From contig CACYFZ010000009.1 of NCBI GenBank assembly GCA_902773835.1, forward strand, positions 36,575-100,574: a DNA stretch of 64,000 bases. Reading direction: 5' to 3'. This document shows, piece after piece, positions 29,901 to 35,028 of this stretch (the stretch's first letter is position 1; every line of letters starts with the position of its first letter). The translations under genes were made by a program, and so were the position numbers. The notes under the pieces are model-generated. The model saw nothing but the letters and a program-made list of their open reading frames with translations, was not told where the DNA came from and searched no databases. This DNA is from an uncultured Eubacteriales bacterium (GTDB lineage: Bacteria; Bacillota; Clostridia; Peptostreptococcales; Anaerovoracaceae).

Positions 29901-30155
29901 TACAGCTCCTTCTCCTTTGAGTGTAACATCTTTGCTTATCTCAAGGCTCTCACCTTCAGCTACGATATCGCCGCTGACTGTGATTTCTCCGCCTTCTGCA
30001 ACAGCTGCTTTAAGTGCTTCCCAGCTGTTAACAGGTGTTGCTGCGTAAACACTAAAAGCTCCGGAAAGAGGCGTAGCCACATTCCCGAAGACCATCAGTA
30101 ATGACAGGACAGCAACCAATACTCTTGATCTGAGTTTCTGATAACCTGCGTTCAT
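20940..30155 (-). CDS. Giant modular wall-anchored adhesin (3071 residues)
   Basis: ATG 30155 is supported by GGAGGG nine bases upstream and by the signal peptide it creates (residues 1 to about 38, ending SVYA). An Asp/Ala/Glu-rich stretch (about 131-218) splits a parallel beta-helix region rich in GGAI and SGNxA turns (to about 745). A Cna-B-like domain follows at about 745-840. Then three near-identical modules occur, each an isopeptide-type fimbrial domain (EKYVN starts at about 915, 1338 and 1745), a Cna-B domain (VKKTW/VKKSW at about 1115, 1525 and 1941) and a SpaA-like domain (KTDLGG at about 1235, 1645 and 2051). Next come SpaA-like domains at about 2155 and 2265, two EKYVN-SpaA pairs (about 2365/2585 and 2690/2908), and a C terminus KVNTGDAT, hydrophobic helix, RRRK. 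It is probably a stiff cross-linked stalk presenting the beta-helix. Ligand and sortase are unknown. Confidence 0.9.
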   Translation of the reverse strand: MNAGYQKLRSRVLVAVLSLLMVFGNVATPLSGAFSVYAATPVNSWEALKAAVAEGGEITVSGDIVAEGESLEISKDVTLKGEGAVNIFRKKADSYDSLFKVVSGGSLTLGDGITLSGKAAECEGAEAATYDDIEEVTKAAENEDISADEESSDTTGSEDQDSAASDESSDDENADTETADEDASSEDADTADGDAPEDADANTDADADADADADATTTVYKFRDSEYATREDAEAAVDAYNAENAGQKCDSEAAECNVITGEQFTGTIDNPKGFFVQVENGGALNINGATVRDFITDGTVWYAAPVVADGGEFNMSSGTITHNSVGYTAVNSKSGINADHNIGEFIGRETWDHTSTGKLLVWDKTETAGALILTKGATSSISGGKISENRADTGAIVVQGDADRKANTVVYSGQPSSLSISGDTLIDNNVGIHHAGAIFIFNGGKVVLKNGKISNNFSWHKGGAIWASEEAYGSSHFHPTDFPQGSKTPAGDATFIMRGGEISGNLAVNRGGAIEVESNHVALLEGKIINNACRVLGGAIYVEGDGPDRMYNMYITKGDVTGNTAVNPSDRSNEILYRTLPTASDPCDFSNEYSIATRGDVSCQNGGQYKNYYGHGGGIWLCPFGGNIVINLEDSNDVFIGDNSVNGFNNSWTNDPVGEDILVRPFNTGQGNGVDLQTSGKYNKFEDQDGNALEDGNFYTGPIGLKNLNHEKVNDGVLISGNIAANGGGIASNGTIMFGKANPKYMADFSFEVTKRWSENIPEEERSPITVEIWTLNEDGSNRSKIKEATIEGQNTTASFEVYLPYNVDNDAYNFATLSIEGDSEDKDIVNPAHLRDIYEALQEKKEVSVKEWRVGVVEKIDGEVVENYKLPEDGVSVKSIDVDEEDIVLGDGANINFSVRTLQFTFGEVIGNDSEPEIEKYVNQAVHKDVKLDEVFNYDVLAYVTMDADKVTITDTLVDDLEFVSKADEVTVIDLGEENNHQVNNDVNGEATGNNGTVGTAVTEENTVAHKTNINGQTLTVTLDDEATVKALRGHWVKVGFQSQIKKSLQEEIAAGTKKIEDLKNVKISANKNEPVLSDEAHDGIDNTANYIIEVDNEAKYEDESNTVTVKPETTKLTVKKTWANGEWPKNNPKVTFGVFLDGEESPVRTVEMDKDTPDSTIVVEGLPVYVSGAKYTAREIRINGKDIEYDDAKEAGAVIIEAINKIKYVVEMTYDDEKAEYTAKNKVDSVQTKINKTDLGGDEIEGATIVVYDSEGNEVESWESKKDETFDLMLEPGTYTFKETVAPEGYERVETKIEFTVDEDGKVTVEEIDGVLKQLDDGTMVLKDEPYKGPEVEKYVNNDVTYDFDNFDQVFEYEVMAYVPYDATKATITDDLVDSLEFVNGGNVKVYDMGTENNHKVDGTVAANGTLIEGVNPSVEGRHLEVVMDEEQVSPYRKHWIKVTFDARITEDARKAVMAKLAEKAENGTAATAANQWENIDVNLRVLTDTEHDGVPNKANYAWETSQNGNSEMETNTVTVEPKTVNLKVKKSWKNILWPTDTKVTFAVYKYVNGQKAEKVDEVTLDSDKTETTVTLPRLENVKYRAEEVKVTKNGVESKVDATTGNLVIGAINYIKDIITNLFAGEEDGEHETRNELKVEVKINKTDLGGEEIEGATIVVYDSEGNEVKSWESKEKETFDLMLEPGSYTFKETVAPEGYECVETKIEFTVDADGKVTVDEIEGVLEQLDDGTMVLKDEPYKEPEVEKYVNNDVTYDFDNFDQVFEYEVMAYVPHDATKFTISDELVDSLEFAEGGDVKVFKMGRNNDHATTVAKDGELIAAGKYTANVDTENNTLEVVFDGDEAKALRREWVKVTFNAQIKESAYDAVKAYIDAKAASENNAIDTVDGKWENISKNLKVKIEKNHDGVPNKAKYSVETENNGKFNPETNTVTIEPKTVELKIKKSWKDRLFPTDTKVTFAVYQHKDGQSEKIDEVVLDAEHNSKTITLKKLEGVTYSAREIKVTKNGKDSVTAESGNLVIGAINYIATIVKDVVAGESDGEHETSNELKVEVKINKTDLGGEEIEGATIVVYDSEGNVVKSWESKKDETFDLMLEPGSYTFKETVAPEGYECVETKIEFTVDADGKVTVKEIDGVLEQLKDGTMVLKDTPIRKISKNELGGSEIEGAKMTLTMPDGTVKEWTSSAEEAYEFAAVPGTYKLKEVTPPSDYTQVTTEIEFTVDDHGNITIVTTEVDGGGKISVNEDGDTVVLEDAPKKEVKISKTDLGGEELKGATITVTGKDNAGNEVNETWKSETTAHTLKLDPGTYTMEEKVAPAGYQCVETKIQFSVDADGKVTVEEIDGVLEQLEDGTIILKDAPEKPAIEKYVNKKYENLGEKDRDGTVHYDLSAFNEVYTYDIQAYITADATIVEVNDELKEVLEFVGDAPTSVVVKDGEGQSKAVAPKLTKAGEAVDYTIDKDAWDEGKLVLTIGSDAEDAPKLYPNGKWLQITFDAKIKDKYKSLEAIKAADGVFTEITVNEEIDDADVNATFSGAEADAHEGIVNDSSYRMKSKYASLNVNVDNEWAYGVKSNTVTVVPPTTEVTFSKTDLGGEEIPGATIKVVTEDGTEVDSWTSTTEDHVLHLPDGTYTMTEVVAPEGYQTVTTEMVFVVEDGKVTLETTEVNGGGKVRVEDMTHVILEDAPEKPAIEKYVNKKTDDLSDTERDGTVHTDLSAFDEVYTYDIQAYITADATYVEVTDELKEVLEFVGDEPTAVVVKDGEGQSKAEAPKLSKAGEAVDYTIDKAAWKKGKLVLTIGSDAEDAPKLYPNGKWLQITFDAKIKDKYKSIEMFKAAGGDVWKTVTENECIDDADVVDEFSGAEADSHEGIANDSSYRIKSAVVGLNVDNGWAYEVKSNTVTVVPPTTEVRFSKENLEGKELEGAKMVLTDGEGNVIDKWTSTKEEHLFNLVDGEYILIEKVAPKGYQCVTTEMHFEVKDGEATLKTAKVDNDGEIEILIGNKIILKDAPKVKEEYVDETEDKDSGDTPDDETSIRGTRKVNTGDATNIYIWVGMLMISLIAAAIKFIRRRKTN
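23690..27420 (-). repeat. Three tandem ~1.2-kb modules inside the giant adhesin gene
   Basis: The segment encoding fimbrial-like, Cna-B and SpaA-like domains is repeated with a period of about 1225-1230 bp: the cgaggtctgtcttgttgatc segment recurs at about 23981, 25206 and 26436. Parts are almost identical at DNA level, for example about 24840-24960 against 26050-26160. Such homology invites copy-number change by recombination. A second, two-copy repeat of about 970 bp covers the downstream EKYVN-SpaA pairs (about 21430-23060). Confidence 0.8.
29511..29564 (-). repeat. Hexanucleotide coding repeat for an Ala-Asp tract
   Basis: Nine consecutive 6-nt units (three TGCGTC, three TGCATC, then variants) encode an (Asp-Ala)n stretch at the end of the acidic region. 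The unit length keeps the frame, so slippage would change spacer length rather than switch the gene off. Confidence 0.75.
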
Positions 30156-30183
30156 AAGATTCTTCCCTCCACAATCTATGTTT

Positions 30184-30296
30184 TGTAACCGTTGTGTAAC
30201 CGTTGTGATTAAAAAAAGAACAGTCATAATTATCCTAGTGTAACTGTTCTGTAACTATATAGGGTATTTATATATCATTTCGTGGTGTCAAGTCAA
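30184..30296 (-). promoter_or_regulatory. Promoter and GTTACA operator array of the giant adhesin gene
   Basis: A -35 TTGACT (30291-30296) and -10 TATATA (30269-30274) are 16 nt apart. Downstream, the hexamer GTTACA (minus strand) occurs four times, at 30184-30189, 30195-30200, 30239-30244 and 30250-30255. Within each pair the period is 11 nt and the pairs are offset by 55 nt. Direct repeats at 11-nt period are typical of OmpR/PhoP-type response-regulator sites. No two-component system is encoded here. Confidence 0.55.
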
Positions 30297-30363
30297 CATT
30301 TTTCGTTAACTTTCTTGCTGTTTTTAATCTATTTCTAATGTTAGTTTCCCCATTTTTCAAGCT

Positions 30364-30395
30364 AAAACAAAATATAGCGCTTTTCTGCGCTATAT
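30364..30395 (-). terminator. Terminator of the aldo/keto reductase gene
   Basis: Perfect 9-bp stem ATATAGCGC / GCGCTATAT (30372-30395) with a 6-nt loop, followed on the minus strand by TTTTGTTTT. It lies 50 nt after the aldo/keto reductase stop codon and isolates that gene from the adhesin promoter. Confidence 0.85.
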
Positions 30396-30444
30396 ATCTA
30401 TATGTATTGTTTAATATTGTTTAATCTTGCTTAATGATGTTTTT

Positions 30445-31593
30445 TTAATCTTCGGCGGCTGCCAATAATTCTGAGAACCTGCTCATGGTGCCCGGTATGT
30501 CAATGCTCTGAGGACACACGGATGCGCAGGCTCCGCAGCCTATGCAGTCCTGAGGTTTCTTTCCGGACGGAAGCGCCTCCACGCCCATGATTCCCAAGAA
30601 TCCTTCCTCTGTATATACGTGCTCGTTGTACAGTTCCAGAATCTTAGGTATTTCGAGTTCTATAGGGCATTCGGACATGCAATACCTGCAAGCCGTGCAC
30701 GGGACCGTGCCCTCTTTGGCTTTGGTGTCCTCAGCTGCTGCGTCGATCAGAATGTTTAATTCGTCTTCAGTAAGCTTCTTTTCTTCTGAGAAGAATTCTA
30801 TGTTTTGTCTCAGCTGCTCCATATCTGACATGCCGGAAAGTATCATTGTAACGCCCGGCACTGTCTGCAGAAAACTGAAGGCCCAGTTGGCCGGAGTGTA
30901 TTCCGGTCTCTTTTCAGCTAATTTTTCTTCCGCGCCGAGGCAGCTCTGAGCAAGTTTGCCTCCCCTGAGTCCTTCCATAACCCAAATCGGGATTCCTCTC
31001 TTATTAAGTTCCTCAACCTTTGATTTTGCATCCTGGAATTCGTAGTCGAGATAGTTGAGCTGAATCTGACAGAACTCCACTATGTCTCCATGGGCCTCGA
31101 GGAATTTCAGTAACACTTCCTGAGAACCATGTATTGAAAATCCGAGATGCTTAATGCGACCCGCGGCCTTTTGTGCCAGCAGGTATTCTCTGAGACCTTC
31201 ATCATCATTGACGTATTTATCTATGTTTCCTTCGAACACATTATGGAAGAGATAGAAATCAAAGTAATCCACCTTGCATTTTTCGAGCTGCTTCTCGAAA
31301 ATCTCTTCGTGTTTTGCGAAGTTGGAATGATCGTAACCCGGAAATTTAGATGCCAGATAGAAATTGCTTCTGTCATGCTTAGAAAGAGCTTCTCCGATTA
31401 CGTTTTCACTCTTTCCGTAGTGATATCCCCAGGCCGTGTCGTAATAATTGATACCGTTTTCTATTGCATAATCGACCATCTCCTGCGTGGCTGCCTGATC
31501 CGGATTCTCTTCCTTTCCGTCAATACACGGAAGCCTCATGCAGCCGAGGCCCAGAGCCGATAATTTCTCGCCTTGAAAATCTCTGTAAAACAT
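30445..31593 (-). CDS. Aldo/keto reductase with C-terminal 4Fe-4S ferredoxin domain
   Basis: 382 residues. The N-terminal TIM-barrel shows LGLGCMRLP, NYYDTAWGYHYGKSE (catalytic Asp and Tyr), KFPGYD and YLFHN. The C-terminal 80 residues carry cysteine motifs CTACRYCMSECP and CIGCGACASVCP, the arrangement of anaerobe aldo/keto reductases fused to a ferredoxin-like domain. It is probably an NAD(P)H- or ferredoxin-linked carbonyl reductase; the substrate is unknown. It is encoded 17 nt downstream of the DUF1385-PrmC gene and ends at a strong terminator, so it is the last gene of the rho-prmC transcript. Confidence 0.88.
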   Translation of the reverse strand: MFYRDFQGEKLSALGLGCMRLPCIDGKEENPDQAATQEMVDYAIENGINYYDTAWGYHYGKSENVIGEALSKHDRSNFYLASKFPGYDHSNFAKHEEIFEKQLEKCKVDYFDFYLFHNVFEGNIDKYVNDDEGLREYLLAQKAAGRIKHLGFSIHGSQEVLLKFLEAHGDIVEFCQIQLNYLDYEFQDAKSKVEELNKRGIPIWVMEGLRGGKLAQSCLGAEEKLAEKRPEYTPANWAFSFLQTVPGVTMILSGMSDMEQLRQNIEFFSEEKKLTEDELNILIDAAAEDTKAKEGTVPCTACRYCMSECPIELEIPKILELYNEHVYTEEGFLGIMGVEALPSGKKPQDCIGCGACASVCPQSIDIPGTMSRFSELLAAAED

Positions 31594-31610
31594 TTTTCTT
31601 CCTTTATATA

Positions 31611-33749
31611 TTATATGCGCTCTGCGACTATGACTCTATCCAGGCCTGCCAGGTCCTTGAAACTTTCTATGCTTCTGTAAGTGGCTGCCTTTTCCAAGAG
31701 TTCGCTTACTGCTTTAGCTTGATCGTGGCCGATTTCAAGAACCAGAATTCCGCCGCTCTTAATATGTGAGCTTGCTTCATCCGCCAAAATCCTGTAGAAA
31801 TCGAGTCCGTCCTCTCCTCCGTCCAGAGCCTTGACAGGCTCGTGCATCCTGACCTCTACTGCCAATTTGTCTATTTCCTTAGTAGGAATATACGGAGGGT
31901 TGCATACTATTACGTCATAAATCGCATCCTCGGAGATGGCGTCAAACATATCGCCCTCAAGGAATGTGCACTGTCCGTTTACTCTATTCAATGCGGCGTT
32001 GCCGATTGCTGTTTTAAGTGCTTCCTGCGATGCATCCGTCATCGTAACATGTGAGCCTTCTATTTTAGCGGCAACCGAAACCCCGATGGCTCCGCTTCCG
32101 GTGCACATATCCAAAACCTCCGGTTTTGTATATCCTCTCTTCTTGATCTCGGACAGCAGTTTTTCTACGACTATCTCTGTATCCATGCGAGGAATAAGTA
32201 CGTTCTTGTTAACTCTGAAAGGAAGTCCCATGAATTGCTGGATACCTACTATATACTGAAGCGGCATGCCTTCCAGTCTGGCCGAGATGCGCTTTTCGTA
32301 TTCATAGAAGTCGTCCTCTTTCATGAGTTCCTTCCCTCTGGTAATCATCTCGGAATCCGAAAGGCCCGTGGCATATGACATAATTATCCTGGCTTCGTTT
32401 CTTCCGTTTTCTATCATACCGAGAGAAGCCTGTCCCCACTTGAGAGCATTCTCGTATGTCTTTATATCTGCCGTATATCTTCTGGCCAATGTTCTCTTCT
32501 TGGCGTCATTGGCTTCTTTTTCCGTAATTATGTCTACGATTCTTCTTCCGTCACCGACGTCTCCGGCCACGAGTGTGTATCCGTCGGAGTCGAGATTATC
32601 CAGGAATTTAATTGCTTCGTTTATCTCATCATCTCCGGCAGGAGGAATGGCCTCTGCATCCTTGGAGCTGATCTCATTGTTGTATTCGGTGTTGGCCTTT
32701 ACGCCTTCTTCCCACTCGCTGGCTTCCTTCTTGGCCTGTTCTTCTTCCTTTTTACTTCTTACTATATTACCGTCCTTGTCTACGAATCCTTCTATCTCTA
32801 TAGTCTCCGGATCTACCAGTACGGACTTAAGGGAGAGAAGGGCAACTTCCAGCTGATCGTCAGTAGGTTCTGCCGTCGTGAGTTTTTGGAGCATAAGGCC
32901 CGGCCAGCTCAGGATTTTTACAAGCTTGCCGTCCGAACGTCCCGCCCATTTCAGCAGCTCATAGCTGATGGCCGCTATAACCGGCAGTAGAAGGAGCCTG
33001 GAAACTATTCTCCACAGGAGATTCGGCCAGCCAAGGAAACTGAAAAGAAGTATGCTTATGATGAGAACAAACATCATAAAGCTGGTGCCGCAGCGAGGGT
33101 GAAGTGTGTAGTATTTCTTCGCATTCTCTACGGTCAGGTCTTCTTTATTTTCAAAGCAGTGTATGGATTTGTGCTCTGCTCCGTGATATCTGAAGAGATT
33201 CTTTACATCGTTCAGGTTTCGTATGGCCAGAACATATGCCACGAACATAAGTATCCTCAGGAATCCCTCTATGAGGTTCAGGATTACGGCATTTTCCGTC
33301 CATTCCTTCATGAAGTTGACCACCCATGTAGGAAGTATAACGAAGAAGAGCACCGAGATAACGATGGAGACTATAAGAGCAAGCGTCATGAGAATATTCC
33401 ATGCCGCCTTGGCTCCGAATTTCTTGTTAATCCACGCCTCGAACTTACCCTCTTCATATTCTTCGGGAGCATACTCTTCAAGTATGCTTGCGGATTCCAT
33501 CAGTGTTCCCATTCCGTCGATAAGGGAACGCACGAAAGCAACGACGCCCCTTACCAGAGGCACCTTCATAGCTTTCGGATCTTCTTTTCTCATCTTTGTT
33601 TTGAGATAGAGTTCTCCGCTCGGCAGGCGCATGGCAATGGCGGTGCGGTCTGCTCCGCGCATCATAACGCCTTCCATTATGGCCTGTCCTCCGATTTTGG
33701 TCGGGCAGGCGTCTTTTAAGAAAATTTTGCTGTAATCTATTTTAGCCAT
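31611..33749 (-). CDS. prmC: DUF1385 membrane protein fused to release-factor methyltransferase PrmC
   Basis: One uninterrupted 712-residue frame. Residues 1 to about 300 are DUF1385 (YqhQ-like): IGGQAIMEGVMMRG near the start, several membrane helices (about 118-260) and YHGAEHKSIHCFE near 190. A charged linker follows (about 300-420). From about 430 the sequence is PrmC: a helical N-terminal domain, GMPLQYIVGIQQFMG, LDMCTGSGAIGVSVA and the catalytic VCNPPYIP (about 615). PrmC methylates the GGQ glutamine of RF1 and RF2. DUF1385 genes commonly precede prmC, so this looks like fusion of neighbours, tethering PrmC to the membrane. It is directly downstream of rho. Confidence 0.9.
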   Translation of the reverse strand: MAKIDYSKIFLKDACPTKIGGQAIMEGVMMRGADRTAIAMRLPSGELYLKTKMRKEDPKAMKVPLVRGVVAFVRSLIDGMGTLMESASILEEYAPEEYEEGKFEAWINKKFGAKAAWNILMTLALIVSIVISVLFFVILPTWVVNFMKEWTENAVILNLIEGFLRILMFVAYVLAIRNLNDVKNLFRYHGAEHKSIHCFENKEDLTVENAKKYYTLHPRCGTSFMMFVLIISILLFSFLGWPNLLWRIVSRLLLLPVIAAISYELLKWAGRSDGKLVKILSWPGLMLQKLTTAEPTDDQLEVALLSLKSVLVDPETIEIEGFVDKDGNIVRSKKEEEQAKKEASEWEEGVKANTEYNNEISSKDAEAIPPAGDDEINEAIKFLDNLDSDGYTLVAGDVGDGRRIVDIITEKEANDAKKRTLARRYTADIKTYENALKWGQASLGMIENGRNEARIIMSYATGLSDSEMITRGKELMKEDDFYEYEKRISARLEGMPLQYIVGIQQFMGLPFRVNKNVLIPRMDTEIVVEKLLSEIKKRGYTKPEVLDMCTGSGAIGVSVAAKIEGSHVTMTDASQEALKTAIGNAALNRVNGQCTFLEGDMFDAISEDAIYDVIVCNPPYIPTKEIDKLAVEVRMHEPVKALDGGEDGLDFYRILADEASSHIKSGGILVLEIGHDQAKAVSELLEKAATYRSIESFKDLAGLDRVIVAERI

Positions 33750-33767
33750 AACACTATTATTATACTT

Positions 33768-35012
33768 CTAAATTATCTTTTTTAACATAAAGTCAATGAA
33801 ATCTTTATTAGACTTGGTGGATGAAAGATTTTCAATAATCTCCTCGGTCACGTCCATAGGATTGCCGGAGCTCATGGCGCGGCGCAGCCAGTTCATAACC
33901 GCATACTCCTCAGTAGTAAGAAGGAGGTCTTCGCGTCTGGTGCCGGATTTGTATAAATCGATGGCAGGGAAGATTCTTCTTTCTGAGAGCTGTCTGTCAA
34001 GGTGGAGCTCCATATTGCCCGTACCCTTGAATTCTTCATATATTACATCGTCCATACGTGAGCCGGTATCGACCAGCGCGGTGGCGAGTATGGTTACGCT
34101 GCCGCCTTCCTCGAGTTTACGCGCTGTGCCGAAGAATTTCTTCGGCGGGTGCAGAGCACCCGGGTCGAGACCGCCGGATAGTGTTCTTCCGGATGTCGGC
34201 ACTTCCATATTATATGCACGGGCCAGTCTGGTTATGGAATCGAGAAGTATCATTACGTCCTTTCCTGTTTCCGCCAGTCTCTTGGCACGCTCCAGCACCA
34301 TATGCGCTACCTTTACGTGTCTCTTCGTTTCCTCGTCAAAAGTTGAAGAAATAACCTCGGACCTTTTTAGACTCCTCTTCATATCCGTAACCTCTTCCGG
34401 TCTTTCATCAACGAGGAGGACTATGAGTTCAATGTCCGGATACTTATCTTCCACCGATGCCGCAATCTTTTTCAGGAGTACGGTCTTGCCTGCTTTAGGC
34501 TGGGCTACTATAAGTCCTCTCTGGCCGCGGCCTATAGGGGCCACGAGGTCCATAACTCTTGTGGACAGATCTATGCTGGAGCTTTCCAGCACAATCTTCT
34601 CATCCGGAAATACCGGAGTGAGATTATCGAAGTAAGGGCGTCTCTTTGACTCTACCGGATCGATGCCGTTTACGGATTTAACGTAAAGCAGGGCTCCGAA
34701 CTTTTCGGTGCCGTTCGGCTTTCTTGAAATACCCAGAATCTTGTCCCCTGTTCTGAGGCCGAATCTTCTGATCTGGCTGTGAGACACATATATATCCTTG
34801 GAAGAAGTCAGGAAATTATCGAAGCGCAGAAATCCGAACCCGTCATCAGCAATCTCCAGGATGCCCTCCACTTCGGGTCTTTCCTCTTCCTCTTCAGCGG
34901 GTGCTTGAGTCTCAGGCTCTTCGGCCTCTTCTTCTGCAGTCTCTTCTTCAATCTCTTCAGTCAAAGATTCTTCCTTGATTTCTTCGATTTCTTCTTTTTT
35001 CTTTCTTGGCAT
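33768..35012 (-). CDS. rho: Transcription termination factor Rho
   Basis: 414 residues from ATG 35012, which is preceded by GGAGGGG; a 12-residue upstream extension is less likely. The N terminus is a Glu-rich tail, then the RNA-binding cold-shock-like domain (GILEIADDGFGFLR), and the RecA-type motor with the Walker A loop AQPKAGKTVLLKKIA (about residue 165), LLVDERPEEVTDM and the arginine-bearing RRIFPAIDL region. It forms a hexameric RNA-dependent ATPase that ends untranslated transcripts. It lies between the LtaS-like gene and DUF1385-PrmC in a minus-strand run. The rho-rpmE-prmC-prfA grouping seen in many Firmicutes is interrupted here. Confidence 0.95.
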   Translation of the reverse strand: MPRKKKEEIEEIKEESLTEEIEEETAEEEAEEPETQAPAEEEEERPEVEGILEIADDGFGFLRFDNFLTSSKDIYVSHSQIRRFGLRTGDKILGISRKPNGTEKFGALLYVKSVNGIDPVESKRRPYFDNLTPVFPDEKIVLESSSIDLSTRVMDLVAPIGRGQRGLIVAQPKAGKTVLLKKIAASVEDKYPDIELIVLLVDERPEEVTDMKRSLKRSEVISSTFDEETKRHVKVAHMVLERAKRLAETGKDVMILLDSITRLARAYNMEVPTSGRTLSGGLDPGALHPPKKFFGTARKLEEGGSVTILATALVDTGSRMDDVIYEEFKGTGNMELHLDRQLSERRIFPAIDLYKSGTRREDLLLTTEEYAVMNWLRRAMSSGNPMDVTEEIIENLSSTKSNKDFIDFMLKKII

Positions 35013-35028
35013 AGTCCCCTCCTCTTTT

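Noticed and set aside
20940..30155. CRISPR-like or VNTR array suggested by regular repetition in 21-27 kb
   Set aside because: The repeats are long in-frame protein-domain modules, not short repeats with unique spacers.
30156..30227. 24-residue upstream extension of the giant adhesin
   Set aside because: It runs through the GTTACA repeats, has no ribosome site, and would bury the signal peptide; ATG 30155 has GGAGGG at good spacing.
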